From positions 1 through 64,000 of the forward strand of contig DGRE01000039.1 of NCBI GenBank assembly GCA_002389905.1: 64,000 bases of DNA, given 5' to 3'. The notes below the pieces were generated by a model. That model was not told the DNA's origin. It did no database searches and worked only from the letters and a program-made list of their open reading frames with translations. Of this stretch, positions 19,046-27,772 are shown one piece after another. Source of the DNA: Hungatella sp. UBA4396. GTDB lineage: Bacteria > Bacillota > Clostridia > Lachnospirales > Lachnospiraceae. Position 1 is the first letter of the stretch. Every line of letters begins with the position of its first letter. The position numbers were made by a program, and so were the translations under genes.

Positions 19046-20098
19046 ATGAAAACACGAAAGGAACCGGAAGCAAAGGTTCAGAATATAAAAGAAAAGACCA
19101 TAGGCCGTGCCTGGGCGGCGTGGCTCATCATCGTCATAGGCAGCGGGGCATTGGTTCTGCTCATGGCATTTTCCATAACCAAAGGCTCGGCGGACATTTC
19201 GCTGCAGACAGTGTGGGACGCCTTGTTTCACTTTGACGGGTCAAGCACTCATCACCTTATCGTGATTGATTTGCGTCTGCCCCGCGTCATTGCCAGTGCT
19301 CTTGTAGGAGCAGCTTTCGCCGTGGCTGGGGCCATTATGCAAGGGACGACACGTAACCCCATGGCGGATTCCGGACTTTTAGGCATCAATGCCGGAGCCG
19401 GATTTGCCCTGGCCATCTGCTTCGCTTTTTTTCCGGGGCTTGGATACATGAACATGATTTTGTTTTCCTTTTTAGGTGCGGCATTGGGGGCGGGGCTGGT
19501 GAATGGTATCGCATCTATGGGCCGGGGAGGGGCTGCCCCTATGCGCCTTGTTCTGGCTGGCGCAGCGGTCAGTGCGCTGCTGGCAGCACTCAGTCAAGGC
19601 ATCGCCCTGTACTTCCATGTGGCACAGAATATTATGTTCTGGACTACCGGAGGTGTGGCAGGTTCCAACTGGGAGCAGATTAAAATTATGTCCCCGTGGA
19701 TTATCGCCGCCTTGCTGGGGGCGTTTGCCTTGTCCCGTTCCATATCCCTGCTCAGTTTGGGAGAGGATGTGGCCAAGGGACTGGGCCTGAACACCGCCGT
19801 TGTCAATGCCCTCTGTTCTTTCATTGTACTGATTTTGGCTGGAGCTGCGGTGTCCGTTATAGGAGCAGTGGGGTTTGTGGGCCTTATGATTCCCCACCTG
19901 GCCCGGTACCTTGTGGGGGTGGACTACTGCTGGATCATCCCGTCCTCGGCTGTATTAGGCGCTTTGCTCATGGTAACGGCGGATTTGGGTGCCAGGATGC
20001 TTAACCCGCCCTTTGAAACTCCCATCGGCGTATTGACTGCCCTTGTGGGTGTACCCTTCTTCCTGTACCTGTCCCGTAAGCAAAGGAGGGCATTGTAA
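19046..20098 (+). CDS. FecCD-type chelate ABC transporter permease 1
   Basis: A 350-residue polytopic permease of the FecCD/BtuC family. Typical family segments are LRLPRVIASALVGAAFAVAG, MQGTTRNPMADSGLLGINAG and the cytoplasmic coupling region VGFVGLMIPHLARYLVG. About ten membrane helices are expected. The ATG overlaps nothing upstream, and its stop overlaps the next permease (TAATG). Together they form the heterodimeric channel for the chelate delivered by the lipoprotein. Confidence 0.92.
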   Translation: MKTRKEPEAKVQNIKEKTIGRAWAAWLIIVIGSGALVLLMAFSITKGSADISLQTVWDALFHFDGSSTHHLIVIDLRLPRVIASALVGAAFAVAGAIMQGTTRNPMADSGLLGINAGAGFALAICFAFFPGLGYMNMILFSFLGAALGAGLVNGIASMGRGGAAPMRLVLAGAAVSALLAALSQGIALYFHVAQNIMFWTTGGVAGSNWEQIKIMSPWIIAALLGAFALSRSISLLSLGEDVAKGLGLNTAVVNALCSFIVLILAGAAVSVIGAVGFVGLMIPHLARYLVGVDYCWIIPSSAVLGALLMVTADLGARMLNPPFETPIGVLTALVGVPFFLYLSRKQRRAL

Positions 20099-21138
20099 TG
20101 ACAGAACTGCAAAAGAAAAATGAAGCATACAGGCGAAAAGTTGCAATTCGTAACACGACTGTCGTTATTGGATGCGGAGTGCTGCTCATAATATCCTTCA
20201 TCATCAGCATGAATACCGGGTATACGAAGCTCTCTCCGCTGGATACCCTGCGCACATTGTTCGGAGGCGGTACGGATAAGGAAAATCTGATATTGTTCGA
20301 TTTTCGGCTGCCCCGCATTATAGTATCCATTCTTGTAGGCGCAGGACTGGCATTGTCCGGCTGCATCATTCAGGGCATTTCCAAGAATGCGCTGGCTGAC
20401 CCCGGACTTTTGGGTATTAACGCCGGAGCCGGGCTGATGGTCATTCTGTATGTGATGTTCTTCGGAACCCAGTCCTTCCTCTCGGTATTTACCCTGCCTT
20501 TTCTGGCCCTGGCAGGCGCAGGCGTAACTGCGGTACTGATTTATGGGCTGTCATTCAAAAAAGGTGAGGGAATTGCCCCCATGCGCCTGATATTAACCGG
20601 TGTGGCAGTACAATCGGGAATTTCCGCACTGACTACCTTACTGGTGGTCGGGCTGGACGAAACCCAGTTCGACTTTGTGGCTACATGGCAGGCGGGCAGC
20701 ATTTGGGGCAGCAACTGGAAGTTCGTGCTGGCTTTGCTGCCCTGGCTCATTTTATTGATTCCCTATGTGCTGTATAAAGCCCGTATCCTGGATGTCCTGA
20801 ATCTGGGCGATCAGGTGGCGTACAGCCTGGGCGCTTCTGTAGAAAAAGAGCGGCGAAGGCTTCTTGCTGCTTCCGTTGCCCTGGCAGCCTGCTGTGTGGC
20901 AGTCAGCGGCAGCATTAGCTTTGTGGGGTTAATTGCACCCCACCTGGCAAGGCGGCTGGTGGGGCCAAAGCATGGGGGCCTTCTGCCAGCCTGTACTCTG
21001 ACGGGTGCAGTACTGGTATCGGCTGCGGACACCATTGCACGGGTAATCGTGCAGCCCTCCGAAATCCCCACCGGCATTATGGTAGCGATTATCGGTGCAC
21101 CCTATTTCCTGTATCTTCTGGCAAAAAACAGGCAGTAA
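20098..21138 (+). CDS. FecCD-type chelate ABC transporter permease 2
   Basis: A 346-residue second permease of the same family. Motifs parallel the first: FRLPRIIVSILVGAGLALSG, IQGISKNALADPGLLGINAG and SFVGLIAPHLARRLVG. The start codon shares a base with the stop of permease 1, so translation is coupled. It pairs with permease 1 and the ATPase encoded next. Confidence 0.92.
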   Translation: MTELQKKNEAYRRKVAIRNTTVVIGCGVLLIISFIISMNTGYTKLSPLDTLRTLFGGGTDKENLILFDFRLPRIIVSILVGAGLALSGCIIQGISKNALADPGLLGINAGAGLMVILYVMFFGTQSFLSVFTLPFLALAGAGVTAVLIYGLSFKKGEGIAPMRLILTGVAVQSGISALTTLLVVGLDETQFDFVATWQAGSIWGSNWKFVLALLPWLILLIPYVLYKARILDVLNLGDQVAYSLGASVEKERRRLLAASVALAACCVAVSGSISFVGLIAPHLARRLVGPKHGGLLPACTLTGAVLVSAADTIARVIVQPSEIPTGIMVAIIGAPYFLYLLAKNRQ

Positions 21139-21154
21139 TGAAAGGATGAGAATT

Positions 21155-21979
21155 ATGAACAGTATTGCAACAGAGAATTTAGCCGTCGCCTATGATGAAA
21201 AACTTGTGGTAGACGACTTGGATATGCAGATTCCTCAGGGGAAAATAACGTCCATCATCGGGCCCAACGGCTGCGGAAAGTCCACAGTATTAAAGGCAGT
21301 GGGACGTATTCTCAAGCCTAAGAATGGGGTAGTATACTTAAACGGAGACGACATTCACCGGCTGACAACAAAGGAAATAGCGCAGAAGATGGCGATTCTG
21401 CCTCAATCTCCCCAGGCTCCTTCCGGGCTGACCGTGGGGGAACTGGTAGCCTACGGACGGTTTCCGCATCAGCGGGGATTCGGCAAACTCAAACCTGAGG
21501 ATAAGGAAATCATCCAGTGGGCACTGGAAGTTACCAGGCTGATCGAACTGGAAACCACAGCAGTGGACAATCTCTCGGGAGGTCAGCGGCAGCGGGTGTG
21601 GATCGCCATGGCTCTTGCCCAGCAGACAGACCTCATCCTGCTGGATGAGCCGACCACTTACCTGGATCTTGCCTATCAGCTTGAGGTGCTGGAGCTTCTT
21701 TACCGCTTAAACCGGGAGCAGGGCAGCACCATCATTATGGTGCTGCACGATTTAAACCTTGCCGCCCGTTTTTCTGATTATATGATTGCCATCCGCTGCG
21801 GGGACATTATCAGGCACGGCACGCCGGAAGAAGTGATGATTCCCCAGGTGCTGAAAGAAACCTTCCACATCGATGCCGTGATTGTGAAGGAACCGCGGAC
21901 AGGACGCCCCACCTGTGTTTCTTATAACCTTATTCCCCAAATGTGCAAAAATGGCGATGAATGTGAGGAGGCATGCTGA
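21155..21979 (+). CDS. FecE-type ATPase of the chelate transporter
   Basis: A 274-residue ABC ATPase of the siderophore/haem/B12 importer class: Walker A GPNGCGKST, Q-loop AILPQSPQAP, signature LSGGQRQRVW, Walker B LILLDEPTTYLD and switch MVLHDLN. The start at 21155 follows AAAGGA; the longer frame from 21095 overlaps permease 2 and is rejected. Its stop overlaps the start of the nifH-like gene (TGATG), which ties uptake directly to the reductase genes. Confidence 0.92.
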   Translation: MNSIATENLAVAYDEKLVVDDLDMQIPQGKITSIIGPNGCGKSTVLKAVGRILKPKNGVVYLNGDDIHRLTTKEIAQKMAILPQSPQAPSGLTVGELVAYGRFPHQRGFGKLKPEDKEIIQWALEVTRLIELETTAVDNLSGGQRQRVWIAMALAQQTDLILLDEPTTYLDLAYQLEVLELLYRLNREQGSTIIMVLHDLNLAARFSDYMIAIRCGDIIRHGTPEEVMIPQVLKETFHIDAVIVKEPRTGRPTCVSYNLIPQMCKNGDECEEAC

Positions 21980-22734
21980 TGAAAAAAATAGCGATTTACG
22001 GCAAGGGAGGCATTGGCAAGTCTACCACCGTATCAAATGTATCAGCGGCAATGGCTGCAATGGGGCTGACCGTCATGCAGATTGGATGTGATCCCAAAGC
22101 TGATTCTACACGCAACTTAACAGGCGGTAAAAATATCCCTACGGTACTGGATACTTTGAGAGAGAACGGCGACGCGGAGCTTTCAGATTTAGTGGTCAAA
22201 AGCACAACAGGCGTTTTGTGTGTGGAATCCGGCGGTCCGGTTCCCGGTGTGGGATGTGCAGGGCGTGGCATTATCACTGCATTTGAAAAGCTGGAGGAAC
22301 TGGATGCCTATGAGGTCTATAAGCCTGATGTGGTGCTGTACGACGTGCTGGGCGACGTAGTATGCGGGGGCTTCGCCATGCCCATCCGGGGCGGATACGC
22401 CGACGAGGTGTGTATTGTTACCTCCGGAGAAATGATGTCTCTTTACGCCGCCTCAAATATCTCTCATGCTGTCAAGAGCTTTGGCAAGCGGGGCTACGCC
22501 TCCCTGCGGGGACTGATTCTCAATGCCAAGAATTTTGAAGGAGAAAACCAGCTGGTGGACAAAGCGGCTGCAGAGATTGAAACCGGTATTATCTACCGTC
22601 TGCCCCGGGATCCACTGGTGCAGCAGGCAGAAACTGAGGGAAAAACCGTGGTGGAGGCGTTCCCGGATTCTGATATGGCAAACTATTATAAGGAGCTGGC
22701 AAAGCTGCTGCTGGAAGGAAGTGAGGGACCATGA
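21979..22734 (+). CDS. NifH-like nitrogenase-family reductase (iron protein)
   Basis: A 251-residue homologue of the nitrogenase iron protein, the ATP-driven electron donor. The P-loop is GKGGIGKST (residues 8-16), and the two cysteines that hold the intersubunit [4Fe-4S] cluster are in VGCAGRGI (Cys93) and GDVVCGGFA (Cys129). The start at 21979 suits the GGAGG at 21967-21971. It is shorter than true NifH at the C terminus, like the BchL/CfbC-type relatives. With the next two genes it forms an HDK set. No nifE, nifN or nifB is in the window, so nitrogen fixation is unlikely. Confidence 0.92.
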   Translation: MKKIAIYGKGGIGKSTTVSNVSAAMAAMGLTVMQIGCDPKADSTRNLTGGKNIPTVLDTLRENGDAELSDLVVKSTTGVLCVESGGPVPGVGCAGRGIITAFEKLEELDAYEVYKPDVVLYDVLGDVVCGGFAMPIRGGYADEVCIVTSGEMMSLYAASNISHAVKSFGKRGYASLRGLILNAKNFEGENQLVDKAAAEIETGIIYRLPRDPLVQQAETEGKTVVEAFPDSDMANYYKELAKLLLEGSEGP

Positions 22735-24029
22735 AGGAACTGCAGCATTTAAAAAAGTTATCTGCGGTAAAATCAAACACCGGAATCAGATTTTTGTCCC
22801 CTGCTGTTTCCCCTGGCTGCCACTGTCCTATGCGCATGGCAGCTTTGACGGCAAAGGATATCCGGGGACTTTCGTCCCTGCTGGTGGGTATGCCTGAATG
22901 CACCACCCATGTGCGGCTCTTCAATCCCAAACCCGAGGGAAACCATGGCGAGCTGCACTGGCTGTATGTGCTGGATCAGCATGAGGTGGTGTTTGGCTGC
23001 CGGGCCGGGGTGATGGATGCCCTCAGGAAAATGGATCAAGCCGGAGCAAAGACCATCCTGCTGATTGCTACCTGTATCCCGGAGTTGATCGGAGAGGACA
23101 TGGAAGGCATTATCCAAGAGGTGCAGCCGGAGCTTTCAGCACCTGTCACCCATGTAATGCTGGGACAGTTTAAGAATTTCAGCTATCCTCCCGGTTATTG
23201 GAAAACCATGGAGGCGCTGGGTTCGCTGATGAAGACACAGCAAACCAATCCACAGCAAATCAATGTATTGGGGCGCAGCCCCAGGGAAAAGCATATTCCC
23301 CTGCCGTCCCTGTTTACGGAACTTGAACGCAAGGGGCTGTCCCTTCGTTATCTTGCGCCGGGGGCCTCCCTTACGGATTTCCAAAACGCACCTGATGCTG
23401 CAGTGAATCTGGTAGTTTCCCCCTATACGCAGCCCTTGGCTGTCAGGATGGAGCGGGAATTGGGCATGCCGTTTATTTCCCTGCATACACTTTTTTCTGT
23501 TGAGGCTATTGACAGGGCTTATGGGGAAATTGCAGAGCAGTTCGGTTTTACCTGGAACGGTGAATTTGATAAGGAACGGGAAAAAGCTCTTTCCCTGGAA
23601 AGAAAAGCGGCCAATGAATTGAATGGACTGCGTTATATTTCTTCTTTAAGAGTTGACATGCCCCTTGCTCTGGCCGGTTATCTGGCGGGCTTTGGCATGG
23701 AGCCGCTGCTTTTGCATATGGATGAATTTTATCCTGAGGACAAGGGACACGCAAAGGCTCTCCTTGCCCTGGGGCATACTCCCCATATCTGCCGGATGGT
23801 GAACCTTCCCGCCGAATATCCCATTCTTGAAAGACTGGCTCCGGACATCTGCTTCGGACATCTGCCGCCCGGGAACAAGACCATTCCCAATATGGAGAAC
23901 ATGCATCAGTTATATGGAAAAATAGGATACGGGCTTACCACAGAGCTGTTGGAACAGACCATGGAAGTATTAAACAGAGCCGGAATATCCGGGAAAGGAG
24001 GTAACGTTTATGGGTCTGCATCGGTTTAA
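22731..24029 (+). CDS. NifD-like catalytic component of a nitrogenase-like reductase
   Basis: A 432-residue protein of the nitrogenase component 1 family. Possible iron-sulfur ligands are Cys30 or Cys32 (SPGCHCPM), Cys57 (PECTTHV) and Cys115 (TCIPELIGED, matching NifD's third cysteine motif). The three-domain Rossmann-like layout is seen in QINVLGRSPREKHIP and later DICFGHLPPGNKTIPNM. It overlaps the nifH-like gene by four bases. It should bind the substrate with the K-like partner; the family member has no function I can assign, and relatives reduce tetrapyrroles or C-S bonds. Confidence 0.85.
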   Translation: MKELQHLKKLSAVKSNTGIRFLSPAVSPGCHCPMRMAALTAKDIRGLSSLLVGMPECTTHVRLFNPKPEGNHGELHWLYVLDQHEVVFGCRAGVMDALRKMDQAGAKTILLIATCIPELIGEDMEGIIQEVQPELSAPVTHVMLGQFKNFSYPPGYWKTMEALGSLMKTQQTNPQQINVLGRSPREKHIPLPSLFTELERKGLSLRYLAPGASLTDFQNAPDAAVNLVVSPYTQPLAVRMERELGMPFISLHTLFSVEAIDRAYGEIAEQFGFTWNGEFDKEREKALSLERKAANELNGLRYISSLRVDMPLALAGYLAGFGMEPLLLHMDEFYPEDKGHAKALLALGHTPHICRMVNLPAEYPILERLAPDICFGHLPPGNKTIPNMENMHQLYGKIGYGLTTELLEQTMEVLNRAGISGKGGNVYGSASV

Positions 24030-25257
24030 GCCGCTTCCTTCGGGACGCATGGGAATTCTGTGGACGCTTTCTTCCATTCGGGACGCAGCGGTAGTGGAAT
24101 TCGGCTGCATGGGACATATGATGTACAGCGGTGTAACGCTGGAGAACACCGGTGTTCGGGGGGCTTGCAAGCGGTATTCCACCCATATAGATGAAACGGA
24201 CATTGCCCTGGGCGGTACGGACAAGCTGGCCCATACCATCGCCCATGTGGTGGAGCACGATAATCCCCGGGTGATTTTCCTTCTTCCGTCCTCAATTCCC
24301 GAGGTAATCGGAACAGATCTCCAGGCGGAAGCGAAAGCGCTGCAGCAGGAGTATCCGGACACTCTCTTTTTGCCCTTCGGGTACGGCGGTTTTGAAGTAA
24401 CCCAGCACCGGAGCGTGCAGGAGGCTCTTCTGCGGCTGGTGCAGGCATTGCCTGGGGATAGGGACAAAACGTCCCAGCCCACCTTCAATATTATCGGCTC
24501 CTGCGCCGACTTGTTCCGGTTCCAGGCCGATGCCAGTGAAATTCTCCGCATCATGGAGGGTGTTTTCGGCATAGAGCCTCTGTGCATACTGACTTCGGAT
24601 ACATCGGTGCAGGATATTGAGAATATGGGCGGTGCCCATATCAATCTGGTTCTTCGCCGGGAAGGGGTACCTGCCGCCATACACCTGCAAAACCGGTTCG
24701 GTACACCGTATCTGTTGGGACGGCCTTATGGCATTGACGGAACGGTACATTGGATCGAGGAAGCGGCTGAAATCCTGAATATTTCTATGGACTGTGATTT
24801 TATGGACGGCCAGCTCAAGGAAGGGAAAAAACTGCTTTCAGACATGCTGCCTCTGATCAAGCATCTCAGACATGAGCATCCTGAGGAAATCCGGCTGTCT
24901 ATGGGGGGGCATGCCGATGTGGTACGGGGAATTCGCGCTTTTGGCTGCGGAGAACTTGCCTTTCCCAAAGGCACATGCTGGTGCGACAGTCCTGACATGA
25001 ACAGCGATGAAATTCCATATTTCACAGAAGATCAGTGGATACAGACAATTCAATCTCAAAAAAAGGGATTTTTGATGGCCAGCGGTGAGGCGCTGGCATG
25101 GGCGGATCGAAACCTGTCGCTGCAAATTACAAATCCTGATATAAAGCGGCGGTTGAACCCTTATGTTCCTCCTTTTGTGGGGTTCCGGGGTGTACTTCAC
25201 TTGATGGACCTGTGGATTAATGCTGGGTTAGAGCAGGAGGATGACGGGGAAGATTAA
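24010..25257 (+). CDS. NifK-like component of a nitrogenase-like reductase
   Basis: A 415-residue component 1 family protein overlapping the D-like gene by 20 bases. Cys33 (EFGCMGHMMYSG) matches a NifK cluster cysteine, but the position of the later cysteine is Ser95 (PSSIPEVIGTD), so a full nitrogenase P-cluster cannot form in the usual way. Later segments FNIIGSCADLFRF and GHADVVRGIRAFGCGELAFP fit the family. A strong terminator follows. It probably forms a D/K heterotetramer with a simpler [4Fe-4S] centre, as in protochlorophyllide or Ni-sirohydrochlorin reductases (inference). Confidence 0.85.
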   Translation: MGLHRFKPLPSGRMGILWTLSSIRDAAVVEFGCMGHMMYSGVTLENTGVRGACKRYSTHIDETDIALGGTDKLAHTIAHVVEHDNPRVIFLLPSSIPEVIGTDLQAEAKALQQEYPDTLFLPFGYGGFEVTQHRSVQEALLRLVQALPGDRDKTSQPTFNIIGSCADLFRFQADASEILRIMEGVFGIEPLCILTSDTSVQDIENMGGAHINLVLRREGVPAAIHLQNRFGTPYLLGRPYGIDGTVHWIEEAAEILNISMDCDFMDGQLKEGKKLLSDMLPLIKHLRHEHPEEIRLSMGGHADVVRGIRAFGCGELAFPKGTCWCDSPDMNSDEIPYFTEDQWIQTIQSQKKGFLMASGEALAWADRNLSLQITNPDIKRRLNPYVPPFVGFRGVLHLMDLWINAGLEQEDDGED

Positions 25258-25304
25258 GATTTATCCAAAATAAAAAGCAACTGAAAAATCGTTTCTGAGA
25301 GCGG

Positions 25305-25346
25305 AAACGGGTCTGCCGCACTAAACTCGGTGCGGCAGACCCGTTT
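25305..25346. terminator. Strong bidirectional terminator
   Basis: A perfect 17-bp stem, 25305-25321 and 25330-25346, with an 8-base loop and A/T tails (AAA... and ...TTT). It ends the nif-like operon and also serves the converging surface-protein gene. Confidence 0.85.
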
Positions 25347-25360
25347 TAAAATGTTCAGAA

Positions 25361-25816
25361 TTAACGGACACCAAATTTTGTCCCTCGTCTGATAGTACCA
25401 TTACTATTCCATTCCGTGTAAATATATGGGCCACCGTCAGTGGTTCCATTTTCAGTAAAGTTATGAGTCACACCGTTATAAGTATAGGGACCGGTTACCA
25501 TTTTCAGGGTAGTGGTATCAAAGTAGTAGACATTGCCATTGATTTTCATAATCCCTCCCTGAAGCTCACCGGTGTCGGCTGTATAATACCAAGTGTTATC
25601 CCTTTGAATCCACCCGGTACGCATAAGCTGGTCATTGCCAAAGAAGAACCAATGGTTTTGGTAGTTGACCCAGTTATTGGTACAGTAATCACCGGATCCC
25701 CACTGGTACTTTACCCCTTGAGGTGTGCTCACAAATCCTGCAGCAAATGATGATATAGCACTTCCTATGGCAAGAGCCATAGATAATGCTGTAACTGCTA
25801 AACATCTCTTTTTCAT
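25361..25816 (-). CDS. Secreted protein with choline-binding-type repeats
   Basis: A 151-residue exported protein. A signal peptide covers about residues 1-26 (ALSMALAIGSAISSFAAG). The mature part carries aromatic cell-wall-binding repeats: NHWFFFGNDQLMRTGWIQ, NTWYYTADTGELQGGIMKI and NVYYFDTTTLKMVTG. Such repeats bind choline or wall polysaccharide. No catalytic domain is present, so it is a small wall-bound or secreted protein of unknown role. Its promoter at 25860-25888 and the phased repeats beyond it suggest tight regulation. Confidence 0.8.
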   Translation of the reverse strand: MKKRCLAVTALSMALAIGSAISSFAAGFVSTPQGVKYQWGSGDYCTNNWVNYQNHWFFFGNDQLMRTGWIQRDNTWYYTADTGELQGGIMKINGNVYYFDTTTLKMVTGPYTYNGVTHNFTENGTTDGGPYIYTEWNSNGTIRRGTKFGVR

Positions 25817-25859
25817 GGATATTGCCCTCCTTATAATTCTATATTTAAAACTTGACTAG

Positions 25860-25952
25860 AGTATATATTTGGAAAAATTTAAAGTCAATGAAGTTTACAA
25901 ATTTGTAAAAATATGTAAAGAAGTTGTAAAATATTGTAAATAAAAATTTACA
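25860..25952 (-). promoter_or_regulatory. Promoter with helically phased TGTAAA array
   Basis: On the minus strand, TTGACT (25883-25888) and TATACT (25860-25865) are 17 bases apart, a good vegetative promoter for the surface protein. Immediately upstream lie four TGTAAA boxes (plus-strand 25904, 25914, 25925, 25935; steps of 10, 11 and 10), bracketed by inverted TTTACA at 25894 and 25947. One-turn phasing suggests a regulator array; the protein is unknown. Confidence 0.55.
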
Positions 25953-25994
25953 AATCTGAGAAGTCTATAAATTCTTATAGCGAGACAATTTATT

Positions 25995-26336
25995 TTGTCC
26001 CTAAGTCTGCCAGCAGGAAGAATTGATGCACAGCGGTATGTGCAGATTACATCAACAAATCCTCCAAAATTATTTGGGCTATATCCACGCAAAGGAACAT
26101 TGGAAAAAGGCAGTGATGGTGATGTCTTGATTGTTAATCCATCAACTGAGATAGTTTTTACCCATAGCATGTTTCATGAAAATGTTGACGATACCCCTTA
26201 TGAGGGAATGTATCTCAGAGGATATCCATATATGACCATATCTCGTGGGAAAATTGTTGCAAAAGAAGGGCATTTTTTAGGAGAGAAGGGGGCGGGAAGT
26301 TTTATTAAACGAAATCTGCCTATATTGGAAATTTAA
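25995..26336 (+). pseudogene. Dihydropyrimidinase/hydantoinase C-terminal remnant
   Basis: A 113-residue frame that matches only the C-terminal part of D-hydantoinase/dihydropyrimidinase: TSTNPPKLFGLYPRKGTLEK, GSDGDVLIVNP, NVDDTPYEGMYLRGYP and ISRGKIVAKEG. The metal-binding catalytic domain is absent, and the sequence 5' of 25995 does not continue it. No ribosome site is evident. It is best read as a 5'-truncated gene remnant. Confidence 0.75.
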
Positions 26337-26365
26337 GATTATGGATTGAATTTTTAACAGTGCAA

Positions 26366-26443
26366 ATAAAAAATAATCGCTGCATTTAGAGAATAGGAAT
26401 ATGAAATACATTTCTCTTTTTCTGTTTAGCGATTATTTTTTAT
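26366..26443. repeat. Long imperfect hairpin, probable terminator or element end
   Basis: Perfect 16-base arms ATAAAAAATAATCGCT (26366-26381) and AGCGATTATTTTTTAT (26428-26443) enclose 46 bases that contain a further AGAGAA/TTCTCT pair. It lies after the hydantoinase remnant. The following 26444-26609 holds no gene I can recognise. Confidence 0.5.
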
Positions 26444-26609
26444 GTCCGTCCGCATAAGCGGGCTCTTGTAGGTGAAGGGTCCCAACACACCCAGGTAGTC
26501 TGTCGTAATAAATGCGGAGAAACTTATATCAGAAAATATCCAAATATATCGGAATAATGGAATCTACCCTGAAATCAAGGGCTTACGATTGACCTTGGTT
26601 TTACATTGC

Positions 26610-27599
26610 CTAAGCTATTTTAATAATGGTTCGGCCTATATGAGAACCTTCTTTGAGCTTGTTGATGATTTCAGGTAATTGTTCTAAGGTGATTTCATTC
26701 ATTGGTGCAGATTGAGTAATATTCCATTCCTTAGCCATTTTTTCCCAAAACTCAGGTCTTACTAATGGAGAAACATTCACCGAATCAATGCCAAGTAGTT
26801 TAACCCCTCTTAAGATAAGCGGTAACACCGTGGTATTGATGTTTATCCCACCGGCATTGCCACATAAACTCATACACCCTCCATAAGAGATTTGGGGAAT
26901 AAGTTTAGAAGCCACATCACCGCCAACAGTATCTAAAACATAGTCGAAATTTTGTTTCGCCAGAGGTTTTGATCCATCACCCAGTTCATCGACATGAAGT
27001 GTTTTCGCTGCCCCAAGTTCCAGGGCAATATGGTGCTGATAATCTTTTCTGATCAGAGCAGTGATATTGTTATATCCTGTTTTCTTGAGAATCTGAAGGG
27101 CTATGCTCCCTACCCCGCCCGTTGCTCCAGTGACCAGCAGCCGCGGATTGTTCTCAGGCTTCATCCCGTTTTTCTCTAATTCAGCAATGGATAAAGAAGC
27201 GGTGAATCCAGCAGTCCCAAAAATCATTGCCTCTTTCAGTGATAAATTATGAGGAAGCTTAATAACCCAATCTGCTTTCACTCGTGCAACTTCAGAGAAA
27301 CCACCCGTATGGGTCATTCCCATATCAAATCCTGTCACAATGACTTCATCGCCTTCTTTGAATCGTTCATCTGCAGAAGAAATCACCGTTCCGCTAAGAT
27401 CAATCCCCGGAATCATGGGATAGCTGCGAATAACTCCCCCTTTTTTCTGTACAGCTAACATATCCTTATAATTTACAGACGAATAGTGTACTTTGATCAC
27501 TACATCCCCTTCAGACAATTGATCCAAGGCCGTCTCTTTGAGAGAAAACTCAATATTATCATTTTTTTCTTCTACTACAATTGCTTTGAAATTCTCCAT
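26610..27599 (-). CDS. YhdH/YhfP-type quinone oxidoreductase (acryloyl-CoA reductase-like)
   Basis: A 329-residue medium-chain dehydrogenase/reductase. The GroES-like N-terminal part includes VHYSSVNYKDMLAVQ, and the NADPH site is VTGATGGVGSIALQIL at about residue 150. Zinc ligands are absent, as in the YhdH/YhfP branch whose known members reduce acryloyl-CoA or enones. The start follows AAAGGAGG. It stands alone on the minus strand downstream of the van cluster. Confidence 0.88.
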   Translation of the reverse strand: MENFKAIVVEEKNDNIEFSLKETALDQLSEGDVVIKVHYSSVNYKDMLAVQKKGGVIRSYPMIPGIDLSGTVISSADERFKEGDEVIVTGFDMGMTHTGGFSEVARVKADWVIKLPHNLSLKEAMIFGTAGFTASLSIAELEKNGMKPENNPRLLVTGATGGVGSIALQILKKTGYNNITALIRKDYQHHIALELGAAKTLHVDELGDGSKPLAKQNFDYVLDTVGGDVASKLIPQISYGGCMSLCGNAGGININTTVLPLILRGVKLLGIDSVNVSPLVRPEFWEKMAKEWNITQSAPMNEITLEQLPEIINKLKEGSHIGRTIIKIA

Positions 27600-27772
27600 T
27601 TTTCATCCCTCCTTTGCTGATAGAATATCACAAAAATGAGGAAGTTAAAAGCGGCTTTGACCTGGATTTAGAATGTGATGGATATTTTGAAGGAAACCAT
27701 TAAACAAACAGAGACGGTTCTGTAAAGATTCACACAAGGCTAAAATCTTACTTGCAAAATCAGAAGTTTCCG

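Noticed and set aside
21979..25257. True nitrogenase (nitrogen fixation)
   Set aside because: The D and K proteins lack part of the P-cluster ligands, and no cofactor-assembly genes are present.
25894..25952. CRISPR-like short repeats
   Set aside because: The repeat unit is only six bases at one-turn spacing with no spacers; a regulator array fits better.
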